A stretch of 12,354 nucleotides of DNA from Collinsella sp. (GCA_019425005.1 JAHYYK010000063.1:1-12354), one strand, 5' to 3'. Shown: positions 1 to 6,207, numbered from the stretch's first letter. The notes: a model not told the origin generated them from the sequence alone. Numbers and translations are program-made.

Positions 1-1
1 G

Positions 2-139
2 CATCGACCTGCGCCGATGCCCCCAACGTGGACACACTTTTTGTCCTATAAGCCGCGCAAGAAGATCGAGGCAGACCCCTCTCACCCCAAGATGATTCAG
101 ACGCACATGGGTGTCGGGTACCGCATGCAGCGTCTCTAG
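2..139 (+). CDS. Partial OmpR/PhoB-type response regulator, C-terminal end, apparently frameshifted
   Basis: The reading frame ending at TAG 137-139 gives RKKIEADPSHPKMIQT followed by HMGVGYRMQRL. This is the recognition-helix and beta-hairpin end of a winged-helix response regulator; the usual family ending is RKKIE-D-P-x-P-x-x-IQT-x-x-GVGYR. The gene begins outside the window. The residues expected just upstream (DAPNVDT, equivalent to the family's R-T-VD-V/T-H) appear in a different frame, 1-36, which stops at TAA 49-51. The frames switch at about 32-37, within GACACAC. Either the gene is broken, or there is a 1- or 2-base error in the ACAC run. The C-terminal assignment is fairly secure; the state of the gene is uncertain because only about 45 codons are visible. 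Target genes cannot be told. Confidence 0.6.
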   Translation, partial: HRPAPMPPTWTHFLSYKPRKKIEADPSHPKMIQTHMGVGYRMQRL

Positions 140-149
140 CCCACCTCAC

Positions 150-221
150 AAAAAAAGTTGCGGTGGAATACGGAGTAGATGAGGCTTTTGGCAGCCAAAA
201 CAGTCCGTATTTCACCGCAAC
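150..221 (-). terminator. Long composite hairpin with T tract (minus-strand terminator)
   Basis: Arms 157-174 and 204-221 pair over 18 bp with one G-U wobble (GTTGCGGTGGAATACGGA against TCCGTATTTCACCGCAAC). Inside is a second 7-bp hairpin, TTTTGGC-A-GCCAAAA (186-200). Read on the minus strand, the outer stem is followed at once by seven T (complement of 150-156), the classic intrinsic-terminator layout. It begins 18 nt after the stop of the small candidate ORF 239-385 and also lies just behind the plus-strand regulator ending at 139. The stem is longer and more elaborate than most terminators. Confidence 0.6.
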
Positions 222-238
222 TAATGGATGGGATGGAG

Positions 239-385
239 TTAGAGGCCCAGGTAGTTGGTCATGCCTTCGACGGCGAGCTTAGCGCCTGCCACGGCATGAA
301 CCACGGTGAGCGGGCCGTTGACCACATAGTTAGCGATACCCCAAAAATACTCTTCAACTCGCCGCGCTCGCGCCCAAATGCGCAA
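239..385 (-). CDS. Possible small protein of about 48 residues, function unknown
   Basis: The minus frame ending at TAA 239-241 is open and looks coding: third positions are mostly G or C, and the peptide has a coherent mix of aromatic, aliphatic and charged residues (VEEYFWGIANYVVNGPLTVV then HAVAGAKLAVEGMTNYLGL). There is no ATG. TTG 383-385 is the start used here; GTG further in (NY-VVNGP) is the alternative, and neither has a clear ribosome-binding site. The ORF lies between the hairpin at 390-413 and the T-tract terminator at 150-221, so it would be a tiny separate transcript, or a gene remnant. It is in the same frame as the upstream Cys-rich protein (431-631) but separated from it by a stop and a hairpin. 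I do not recognise the family. Confidence 0.28.
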   Translation of the reverse strand: MRIWARARRVEEYFWGIANYVVNGPLTVVHAVAGAKLAVEGMTNYLGL

Positions 386-389
386 AGTG

Positions 390-413
390 CCCCGCGAGCG
401 GATGCTCGCGGGG
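390..413 (-). terminator. GC-rich hairpin after the FeoB-associated gene
   Basis: A perfect 10-bp stem CCCCGCGAGC / GCTCGCGGGG with a GGAT loop sits 17 nt after the stop of the minus-strand gene at 431. The T-rich tail on the minus side is weak (CACTTTGCGCATTT), so termination efficiency is uncertain. No gene other than the FeoB-associated one fits as its owner. Confidence 0.55.
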
Positions 414-430
414 TGTTTGGATGTCAGGCC

Positions 431-631
431 TTATTTGATACCGCGGCCCAAGTCTTCGGCGATTTTGTCGACGCCTTTCAGCGCGGCGCATGTCTTTTTG
501 TTGGAACAATGCCCCGTGCAAACGCCACCCTGAGCGCAGTCGGCGCAGGTGCCCTTGCGGTAGATGCGCACGCATACCGCGACAAACGCAATACCGATAA
601 CAGCCAGTACAACAATATCGATAGGTGCCAT
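431..631 (-). CDS. FeoB-associated Cys-rich small membrane protein
   Basis: 66 residues. One N-terminal membrane segment (about residues 4-23, IDIVVLAVIGIAFVAVCVRI) is followed by a basic stretch (YRKG) and a Cys-rich tail with C29, C32, C38, C42 and C47 (CADCAQGGVCTGHC, then KKTC). This is the architecture of the small FeoB-associated Cys-rich membrane proteins found next to feoB in many Gram-positive and anaerobic bacteria. Their exact role is unsettled; metal handling or FeoB assembly is the usual suggestion. The ATG at 629-631 has a strong ribosome-binding site (GAGGAGG) 6 nt upstream. It follows feoB on the same strand but is separated by a terminator and about 200 bp, so it is probably its own transcript. 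The motif GTGGTTAACT (complement of 646-655) just upstream also occurs in both arms of the repeat before the first feoA. Confidence 0.8.
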   Translation of the reverse strand: MAPIDIVVLAVIGIAFVAVCVRIYRKGTCADCAQGGVCTGHCSNKKTCAALKGVDKIAEDLGRGIK

Positions 632-680
632 AGCAAGCCTCCTCTAGTTAACCACCACTTACTTTACCCCATTCTCAACC

Positions 681-774
681 ACCAAAAAGGGACAGGTTTA
701 TTTTGGTCGATTTTTATCTGCGGAAATGTCACATCTCCTAAGATTGGTGCAAGCAAACCTGACCCCATTGCACC
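681..774. repeat. Pair of small hairpins with complementary loops (REP/BIME-like)
   Basis: Hairpin 1: ACCAAAA (681-687) and TTTTGGT (701-707) enclose a loop containing GGGACAGGTTT. Hairpin 2: GGTGCAA (746-752) and TTGCACC (768-774) enclose AAACCTGACCC. The two loops are complementary at 10 of 11 positions, so the element is an inverted pair of similar units, as in REP/BIME sequences mobilised by Y1 (RAYT-type) transposases. No transposase is present in the window. It lies between the feoB terminator and the FeoB-associated gene. Confidence 0.45.
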
Positions 775-807
775 AAAAAGCCCGAGTGTCGCTGGGACAC
801 CCGGGCT
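775..807 (-). terminator. Intrinsic terminator of the feoAAB transcript
   Basis: Arms 779-790 and 796-807 form a 12-bp stem (AGCCCGAGTGTC / GACACCCGGGCT, one G-U wobble) with a 5-nt loop. On the minus strand the stem is followed by TTTTT. It sits 29 nt after the feoB stop, which is the normal place for the operon's terminator. Confidence 0.85.
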
Positions 808-836
808 CGTGGAAAGGGGCTGATCCTTATTCGGAC

Positions 837-3164
837 TTAAGCGGAAACTGCAGCGGAAGCGGTGTTGGTCTCGTCCTCGTCGGTCCAAGCGTGCTTGGGC
901 ATGGGACGGAAGATCTGGAAGAGCATCGCAACCAGCAGAACGATGGCTACAACCGTCCAAATACCAAACTGGCCAAGGACAAGCAGGTTGTAGAACTGGT
1001 TGATGAACAGGCCGATCACCCAGGCAAAGGCGCACTCGTAGCCGATGGCAATCGCGGTCCACTTGCCGGAGTCCATCTGGTTGCGGATAGTACCCATAGC
1101 GGCAAAGCACGGGGCGCACAGCAGGTTAAAGGCGCCAAAGGCAACGCAAGCGCCCATAGTCGGGAACATGCCGGCGAACGCGGTCCACAGGCTCGGGTCG
1201 GTCTCGGCGGCGTCGGCAACGGACAGCAGCGAGCCGGCGGTGGCGACGACGTTCTCCTTGGCGACAAGTCCAGAGACAGTCAGCGCGGTGGCCTGCCAGG
1301 TGCTAAAGCCGAGCGGGGCGAAGATCCAAGCGACCAGGTTGCCCAGCATGGCGAGCACGGAGTAGTCCATAAACTCCTCGGGGATGCCGTCCATCGCAGG
1401 CAGGAAGCCGAAGGAACCGTTGTAGCTACCAAAGTTGGAGAGGAACCAAACCACGACGGTGGACGCGAAGATGACCGTGCCGGCCTTCTTGATAAAGGCC
1501 CAGCAGCGCTCCCATACATGCAGCGCCCAAGAGCGGATTGCCGGGAAGTGATAGGCGGGAAGCTCCATAACGAACGGCGTCGGGCGACCGGCGAAGAGCT
1601 TGGTCTTCTTGAGCATGAGGCCCGAGGCGATGACGGCAAAGACGCCCAAGAAGTAGAACAGCGGGCTGATCCATGCGGCGGTGGTGGAAGAATCGCCGAT
1701 GATGGAACCCATGAGCAGAGCGATGATCGGCAGCTTGGCGCCACAGGGAATAAACGTGGTGGTCATGACCGTCATGCGGCGGTCCTTCTCGTTCTCGATG
1801 GTCTTGGTGGCCATGACGCCGGGGACGCCGCAGCCCGAGGACACGAGCATGGGGATAAAGGACTTGCCGGACAGGCCAAAGCGGCGGAACACGCGGTCCA
1901 TGATGAAGGCGACGCGGGCCATGTAGCCGCAGTCCTCCAAGAAAGACAGCATCACGAACAGCAGGAACATCTGCGGCACGAAGCCGAAGATGGCGCCCAG
2001 ACCGCCGACGATACCGTCACAGACCAGCGAATCGACCAGGCCACCGTCCTCGGTGCCGCCCGCCACAAGGGCATCGTGCACCACGGTGGTAATACCCGGA
2101 ACATAGGGGCCGTACTGTGCCGGGTCGACCGAGTCGGCGGCGTCACCCGCAGCCTCGACAGCTGCGTCGTAGGCGTCGCGGCCCTGGCCGAGCACATACC
2201 AACCGTCGGTGCCAAAGAGCTGGTCGTTGGTGAAGTCGGTCACCGTGCCGCCCAAGGTAGAGACGGCAATGTAGTACACGCAGAACATGATGACCACAAA
2301 GATCGGCAGGCCCAAGATACGGTTGGTAACCACACGGTCGATCTTCTCGGAGGTGCTCATCTTGGCCGGAGCCTTGGTGAGGCACTCGTCGATGATGTGG
2401 GCGATCACGCCGTAGCGCTCGCCGGTGATGATGGACTCGGCGTCGTCGTCGCAATCCTGCTCGCACTGGGCGACCAGCTGCTCGACGCGAGCGGCCTTCT
2501 CCTTAGTGAGGTTGATGAGCTTGCAGGCGTCCGCGTCGCGCTCGAACAGCTTGACGGCGTAGTAGCGACGCTTGTTGGCGGGAACGCTCGCCGGCAGATT
2601 GTTCTCGATGTGGTCCAGAACGTCCTCGATGGAGGAATCGAACTTGTGCTCCGGCACCTGGCCCTTGGAAGCAGCGGACTTCTTGACCTGCTCGAACAGC
2701 TCGTTGATGCCCTTGTTCTTAAGGGCCGAGATCATCATGACCGGGCAGCCGAGCTTCTTGGAGAGCTTGTCCGTGTCGATCTTGTCGCCGTTCTTCTCGA
2801 CCAAGTCGGCCATGTTGAGGGCAACGACCACGGGCAGGCCGGTCTCGATAACCTGAAGCGCTAGGTACAGGTTGCGCTCGAGGTTGGTAGCGTCGACCAC
2901 CTGGACGACCACATCGGGCTCGCCGCTCATGAGGTAATCGCGCGAGCACTGCTCCTCGGGGCTGTAGGGGGAAAGCGAGTAGATGCCAGGGAGGTCCGTG
3001 ATGGTAACGTTCTTGTCGCTCAGGAGCTTGGCTTCCTTTTTCTCAACCGTGACGCCGGGCCAGTTGCCAACGTAGCCGTTGGCGCCGGTGATCAGGTTGA
3101 AAAGCGTGGTCTTGCCGCAGTTGGGGTTACCCGCCAGCGCGACATGGATCTGAGAGTCCGCCAT
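837..3164 (-). CDS. feoB: Ferrous iron transporter FeoB
   Basis: 775 residues, the full family length. This is an inner-membrane Fe(II) importer with a cytosolic N-terminal GTPase domain. G1 is GNPNCGKT (12-19), the G2 threonine lies in PGVTVEKKEA (T39), G3 is DLPG (57-60), G4 is NMAD (117-120) and G5 is SAL (146-148). A helical spacer domain follows (about 170-265), then the membrane part with the two conserved gate motifs: SGCGVPGVMATKTIENEKD (443-461) and IPCGAKLP (472-479). The region between the first membrane helix and GGLGAIFGFVPQ carries a long acidic stretch (about 316-385) that seems longer than usual. The ATG has a GAAGAAGGA ribosome-binding site. It is the third gene of feoA-feoA-feoB, separated from the second by 123 nt containing a hairpin and an inverted repeat. 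FeoA proteins probably act on its GTPase part. Confidence 0.97.
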   Translation of the reverse strand: MADSQIHVALAGNPNCGKTTLFNLITGANGYVGNWPGVTVEKKEAKLLSDKNVTITDLPGIYSLSPYSPEEQCSRDYLMSGEPDVVVQVVDATNLERNLYLALQVIETGLPVVVALNMADLVEKNGDKIDTDKLSKKLGCPVMMISALKNKGINELFEQVKKSAASKGQVPEHKFDSSIEDVLDHIENNLPASVPANKRRYYAVKLFERDADACKLINLTKEKAARVEQLVAQCEQDCDDDAESIITGERYGVIAHIIDECLTKAPAKMSTSEKIDRVVTNRILGLPIFVVIMFCVYYIAVSTLGGTVTDFTNDQLFGTDGWYVLGQGRDAYDAAVEAAGDAADSVDPAQYGPYVPGITTVVHDALVAGGTEDGGLVDSLVCDGIVGGLGAIFGFVPQMFLLFVMLSFLEDCGYMARVAFIMDRVFRRFGLSGKSFIPMLVSSGCGVPGVMATKTIENEKDRRMTVMTTTFIPCGAKLPIIALLMGSIIGDSSTTAAWISPLFYFLGVFAVIASGLMLKKTKLFAGRPTPFVMELPAYHFPAIRSWALHVWERCWAFIKKAGTVIFASTVVVWFLSNFGSYNGSFGFLPAMDGIPEEFMDYSVLAMLGNLVAWIFAPLGFSTWQATALTVSGLVAKENVVATAGSLLSVADAAETDPSLWTAFAGMFPTMGACVAFGAFNLLCAPCFAAMGTIRNQMDSGKWTAIAIGYECAFAWVIGLFINQFYNLLVLGQFGIWTVVAIVLLVAMLFQIFRPMPKHAWTDEDETNTASAAVSA

Positions 3165-3184
3165 TCAATCCTTCTTCCTTGTGT

Positions 3185-3210
3185 GCCTGCGCTGCTTTCT
3201 CCGCGCAGGC
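3185..3210 (-). other. Hairpin in the feoA-feoB intercistronic region
   Basis: GCCTGCG (3185-3191) and CGCAGGC (3204-3210) form a 7-bp GC-rich stem with a 12-nt loop, 21 nt upstream of the feoB ATG on the minus strand. There is no T tract. It could be an mRNA processing or stabilising stem that alters feoB expression relative to feoA; this is inference. Confidence 0.4.
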
Positions 3211-3239
3211 TGGATAATGTGCTTTAAAGTTGTAGCATT

Positions 3240-3259
3240 AAGTTAGAAAAACCTAACTT
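3240..3259. promoter_or_regulatory. Inverted repeat upstream of feoB, candidate metal-regulator site
   Basis: AAGTTAG (3240-3246) and CTAACTT (3253-3259) flank AAAAAC. On the minus strand it contains TTAGGTTTTTCTAA, whose half-sites resemble DtxR/IdeR-type boxes (TTAGGTTAG-CTAACCTAA), although the spacing differs. It lies in the AT-rich part of the 123-nt gap before feoB, so it may control an internal promoter. The regulator is not in the window. Confidence 0.4.
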
Positions 3260-3287
3260 TATCTGCAGAAATATACGTCGCGAGTCC

Positions 3288-3509
3288 TTACTGAACCTCG
3301 ACGACGGCGGCCTCCTCCTTGCGGATGGAAAGCTCGTAGCCGCGCACGTTGATCTCGACCGGATCACCGAGCGGTGCAACTTTCACGACCTTGAACGAAG
3401 TGCCCTTGATGAGCCCCAGGTCCATAAGGTGGCGGCGAAGCGCACCCTCACCGTGAAGCTTGACGATGGTGGAGCTCTCGCCCACCTTAACGTCACCCAA
3501 CGTCTTCAT
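3288..3509 (-). CDS. feoA: FeoA domain protein (second copy)
   Basis: 73 residues, a single SH3-like FeoA domain. The visible signature is L-GEGALRRHLMDLGLIKGTSFKVVKVAPLGDPVEINVRGYELSIRKEEA: a hydrophobic MDLGL turn and the central APLGDP-V-I-V-G segment typical of FeoA, ending in the usual RKEEA-x-V-x-V. FeoA is a small cytosolic partner of FeoB needed for efficient Fe(II) uptake. The ATG at 3507-3509 has AAAGGGGGA 7 nt upstream. It starts 40 nt after the first FeoA gene, and feoB follows 123 nt later, so the three form one operon. It matches classical FeoA more closely than its upstream neighbour does. Confidence 0.93.
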   Translation of the reverse strand: MKTLGDVKVGESSTIVKLHGEGALRRHLMDLGLIKGTSFKVVKVAPLGDPVEINVRGYELSIRKEEAAVVEVQ

Positions 3510-3549
3510 TTACTTGTCCCCCTTTCAGTGCGTACAGAAATACCGTCGA

Positions 3550-3792
3550 CTAACCGACGGTCATGATGTGCATGGCAACCTTGGAATCGATGCCAAAGCG
3601 TGCGCCCAGCACGGTGACGATGATATTGGCGCCACTCGAGCTCACCACGTGGATTTCGTTGCCCTCGACAAAGCCGAGGTCCTTGAGGTGGTGCTTCATA
3701 TCCTCATTGCCCTTTACACGAGACACGCGCACGGTTTCGCCCGCTTTTACCATCGAAAGCGGCATTGCCGGCATCTGCGGTCCGCAAGACAT
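3550..3792 (-). CDS. feoA: FeoA domain protein (first copy)
   Basis: 80 residues with one FeoA domain: MPLSMVKAGETVRVSRVKGN, then EDMKHHLKDLGFVEGNEIHV and the C-terminal GARFGIDSKVAMHIMTV. The HLKDLGFVEGNEI turn aligns with HLMDLGLIKGTSF of the next gene, so the two are diverged duplicates. The short N-terminal extension with C3 (MSCGPQMPA) is extra relative to the core domain; starts at M7, M10 or M14 are possible, but ATG 3790-3792 has GGAG 6 nt upstream. Tandem FeoA proteins next to FeoB are common in anaerobes, and they may work as a pair with FeoB. It is the first gene of the operon, with the inverted-repeat region 3835-3888 upstream. Confidence 0.9.
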   Translation of the reverse strand: MSCGPQMPAMPLSMVKAGETVRVSRVKGNEDMKHHLKDLGFVEGNEIHVVSSSGANIIVTVLGARFGIDSKVAMHIMTVG

Positions 3793-3834
3793 GAGTGGCT
3801 CCTAACGTCAGTTCGTCCTCAACATCGACGCGGT

Positions 3835-3888
3835 AAAAGTTAACCACGCCTATGTTCGCTTTAGTAAACTAACACGTGGTTAACTTTT
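3835..3888. promoter_or_regulatory. Nested inverted repeats upstream of feoA, candidate operator
   Basis: AAAAGTTAACCACG (3835-3848) and CGTGGTTAACTTTT (3875-3888) are a perfect 14-bp inverted repeat with a 26-nt spacer. Inside the spacer is a second palindrome, TTTAGTAAACTAA (3860-3872), sharing GTTAG...CTAA half-sites with the repeat before feoB. It ends 43 nt before the first feoA start and must overlap or adjoin the operon promoter. An iron-responsive repressor site is the likely role. A hairpin acting in the transcript is the alternative, since T runs follow the arms on both strands. I could not place -35/-10 boxes confidently. Confidence 0.5.
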
Positions 3889-3939
3889 TGGAAAGGGTCC
3901 CCATTCAGATTTCGAAAAAGTTTCCTATATGAAACAAAG

Positions 3940-3974
3940 AAGGCACCGCAAAGACTGTCTCTTTGCGGTGCCTT
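3940..3974 (-). terminator. Hairpin terminator after the HPr-like gene
   Basis: AAGGCACCGCAAAG (3940-3953) and CTTTGCGGTGCCTT (3961-3974) form a perfect 14-bp stem with a 7-nt loop, 53 nt downstream of the minus-strand HPr-like stop. The tail on the minus side (CTTTGTTTCATA) is T-rich but not a clean run. It separates this gene from the feo promoter region. Confidence 0.7.
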
Positions 3975-4027
3975 GTCATACCAATTTATGCAACAGAGGG
4001 GGCTGCCCCTTTGCCACATTATTGCGG

Positions 4028-4276
4028 TTAAAGCGAGAGGTTTCTGATCGACGTGACGCAGGAGGCCTCATCCACGCCCGAAACGCGGAACACGATGTCT
4101 TCGCCACATTCGCCGTAGAGAGCCATGAGCCCCATCACATCGCGGCCGTCGGTATGGCGATCGCCGATGCTGACCGATACGTTGCTACGATGCTTGGCAA
4201 TAATGTCATAGAGCAGCGCAACCGGGCGGGCATGCAATCCCAACGGATCTTTAATCGTCTTTGTAAACTCGACCAT
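4028..4276 (-). CDS. HPr-like phosphocarrier protein with Asp at the Ser46 position
   Basis: 82 residues, the usual HPr length (about 85-88). PLGLHARPVAL places the phosphoacceptor exactly at His15 with Arg17 and Pro18, so it can be expected to accept phosphate from enzyme I of the PTS. The regulatory site KS46IMG of Gram-positive HPr reads RD46VMGLMAL here, so HPr kinase could not phosphorylate it and the Asp may mimic phosphoserine. The ending GEDIVFRVSGVDE is normal HPr. The ATG at 4274-4276 has a strong GGGAGGGG site 2-3 nt upstream; a longer upstream reading overlaps the aspS terminator and is not credible. The gene is monocistronic: the aspS terminator lies 86 nt upstream and its own hairpin follows. 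It may be a regulatory paralogue rather than the main PTS HPr; that is inference. Confidence 0.88.
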   Translation of the reverse strand: MVEFTKTIKDPLGLHARPVALLYDIIAKHRSNVSVSIGDRHTDGRDVMGLMALYGECGEDIVFRVSGVDEASCVTSIRNLSL

Positions 4277-4330
4277 GTCCCCTCCCGCGGCATCGCACAT
4301 TCGGCCGGCAAACCCAGCCACGTGGTAGTT

Positions 4331-4336
4331 ATTGTA
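4331..4336 (-). promoter_or_regulatory. Candidate -10 box of the HPr-like gene
   Basis: On the minus strand TACAAT (complement of 4331-4336) lies in the only AT-rich patch between the aspS terminator and the HPr-like start, about 55 nt upstream of the ATG. No good -35 box is visible 16-18 nt upstream. Confidence 0.3.
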
Positions 4337-4361
4337 CGTTACCGGCGCACCCCCGTCCCAC

Positions 4362-4396
4362 AAAAAACGAGGGAAGGCACACGTCCTTCCCTCGTT
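4362..4396 (-). terminator. Intrinsic terminator of aspS
   Basis: AACGAGGGAAGG (4366-4377) and CCTTCCCTCGTT (4385-4396) form a perfect 12-bp stem with a 7-nt loop. It is followed on the minus strand by a T run (complement of the A run at 4362-4367). It lies 23 nt after the aspS stop. Confidence 0.9.
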
Positions 4397-4419
4397 ACAG
4401 GCAATAGGTAGCCGCTTGC

Positions 4420-6207
4420 CTACATCAAGCGCAGGCTGACGTCCTTGAGCTGGGCGCCGGAAACGGCACTCGGAGCGCCCGACATGAGGTCGGAGCCGCT
4501 GGCCGTCTTGGGGAACGCCATGACGTCGCGGATAGAGTCGGAGCCGGTGAGCAGCATGCACACGCGGTCCAGGCCCAGGGCGAAGCCGCCCATCGGGGGC
4601 GCACCAAACTTGAGGGCCTCCATGAGGAAGCCAAACTGAGACTCGGCGCGCTCCTCGGTAAAGCCCATGAGCTTGAGCATGGACATCTGCATCTCGGCGT
4701 TGTGGATACGCATACCGCCACCGCCGGCCTCAAAGCCGTCCATGACAAAGTCGTAGGTGCAAGAACCGGCCGCCAGCGGGTCGGCCTCGATCTTGGCGAT
4801 GTCGGTCTCGGTCGGCAGCGTGAAGGGCTGATGCTCGGCAGCGTAGGCCTTGCGGTCCTCATCCCAGTGGAACAGCGGGAAGTTGACGACCCACAGGAAG
4901 TCGTGGCCCTCACGCTTGATCTCGAGTGCGTTGGCCATGTGGGAACGCATGCCGCCCAGGATCTCGTCAGAGAGCAGGCGCGGGCCGGCGGCGAACATCA
5001 CGAGGTCGCCAGGCTCGACGTCCATGCGCTCGCGCAGAGCAGCCATCTCCTCGTCCGAGAAGAACTTGACGATGGGGCTGTTGATGGAGCCGTCCTCGCG
5101 GAAGGCGATCCAGGCCAGGCCCTTGGCGCCAAACGTGGAGGCCACGCCGGCGAGCTTATCGATCTTGGCACGTGCCCAGGCACCGGCGCCCTTGGCGTTG
5201 ATGGCCTTGACGACAGAGCCCTCCTCGTTCGCGGCAGTCGCAAAGACCTTGAACTTGGAGTTGGCAAAGATGTCGGTCAGGTCGACCAGGTGCATGCCAT
5301 AGCGGGTATCGGGCTTGTCGGAGCCATAGGTGTCCATGACATCCCAGTAGTTCATGCGGCGCAGCGGCGTGGGCATCTCGACGCCCATGCGACCGAAAGC
5401 ATCGGCAAGAACCTCTTCGAGCACGCTCATGACATCGTTCTGGTCCACGAAGGACATCTCGATATCGACCTGAGTGAACTCGGGCTGGCGGTCGGCACGC
5501 AGGTCCTCGTCGCGGAAGCACTTGGCAACCTGGTAGTAGCGCTCGACACCACCGACCATGAGCAGCTGCTTCAGGAGCTGCGGGGACTGCGGCAGGGCGT
5601 AGAAGTTACCCGGCTGGATGCGGCTGGGGACGATGAAGTCGCGGGCGCCCTCGGGCGTGGACTTGAACAGGGAGGGCGTCTCGACCTCCATGAACTCACG
5701 GTTGTGCAGCGCCTCGCGAATGGCAAAGGTGAAGTCGGAGCGCAGCTTGAGGTTGGCCATCATCTCGGGACGGCGGAGGTCCAGATAGCGATAGCGCAGG
5801 CGGGTGTCCTCGCTGGTCTCGATGCCGTCCTCGATCTGGAACGGCGGGGTGACGGACGTGTTGAGCACCTCGGCGTGGTCGGTCAGGACCTCGATCTCGC
5901 CGGTCGCGAGCTTGGTGTTGGTGGTCTCCTCGCCACGGGAGCGCACGACGCCGTGGATCTTGATGGGCCACTCGGGACGCATGGTCTCGGCGATCTTAAA
6001 GGCGTCGCCGTCGGAGTGCTCGGGGTCGAAGGTGAGCTGCGTGATGCCCTCGCGGTCGCGAAGGTCGCAGAAAATAAGGCCGCCGTGGTCACGGCGACGG
6101 CTCACCCAACCGGTGAGGGTGACCTCTTCGCCCACGTTCTCGAAGCGAAGCTCGCCGCAGGTACGGGTGTGCATGGAATGCTCATCGATGGGACGGGTCT
6201 GGCTCAT
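4420..6207 (-). CDS. aspS: Aspartyl-tRNA synthetase, bacterial type
   Basis: 595 residues, the normal bacterial length. This cytosolic class II synthetase charges tRNA with aspartate. The N-terminal OB-fold anticodon domain (about 15-115) has LTGWVSRRRDHGGLIFCDLRDREGITQ. The flexible-loop/motif 1 region includes EVETPSLFKSTPEGARDF (174-191). Motif 2 is FRDEDLRADRQPEFTQVDIE (231-250), a bacterial insertion domain follows, and motif 3 is GGFALGLDRVCMLL (540-553), then GSDSIRDVMAFPK. His41 in RRDHGG is the residue found in nondiscriminating AspRS of the Pseudomonas type, where discriminating enzymes such as that of E. coli have Leu. The enzyme may therefore also make Asp-tRNA(Asn) for GatCAB. 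The start at 6205-6207 has AAGGAGG about 10 nt upstream. A leader hairpin lies just before the ribosome-binding site. Confidence 0.97.
   Translation of the reverse strand: MSQTRPIDEHSMHTRTCGELRFENVGEEVTLTGWVSRRRDHGGLIFCDLRDREGITQLTFDPEHSDGDAFKIAETMRPEWPIKIHGVVRSRGEETTNTKLATGEIEVLTDHAEVLNTSVTPPFQIEDGIETSEDTRLRYRYLDLRRPEMMANLKLRSDFTFAIREALHNREFMEVETPSLFKSTPEGARDFIVPSRIQPGNFYALPQSPQLLKQLLMVGGVERYYQVAKCFRDEDLRADRQPEFTQVDIEMSFVDQNDVMSVLEEVLADAFGRMGVEMPTPLRRMNYWDVMDTYGSDKPDTRYGMHLVDLTDIFANSKFKVFATAANEEGSVVKAINAKGAGAWARAKIDKLAGVASTFGAKGLAWIAFREDGSINSPIVKFFSDEEMAALRERMDVEPGDLVMFAAGPRLLSDEILGGMRSHMANALEIKREGHDFLWVVNFPLFHWDEDRKAYAAEHQPFTLPTETDIAKIEADPLAAGSCTYDFVMDGFEAGGGGMRIHNAEMQMSMLKLMGFTEERAESQFGFLMEALKFGAPPMGGFALGLDRVCMLLTGSDSIRDVMAFPKTASGSDLMSGAPSAVSGAQLKDVSLRLM

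Noticed and set aside
726..2864. 712-codon open frame on the plus strand
   Set aside because: It lies antisense to feoB, whose GTPase and gate motifs are unmistakable. The plus-strand peptide is low-complexity, rich in G, H, D and R, as expected for a shadow in GC-rich DNA.
4028..4561. Longer version of the HPr-like gene starting inside aspS
   Set aside because: It would run through the aspS terminator; the extra residues resemble nothing, whereas the ATG at 4276 has a strong ribosome-binding site and gives canonical HPr numbering.
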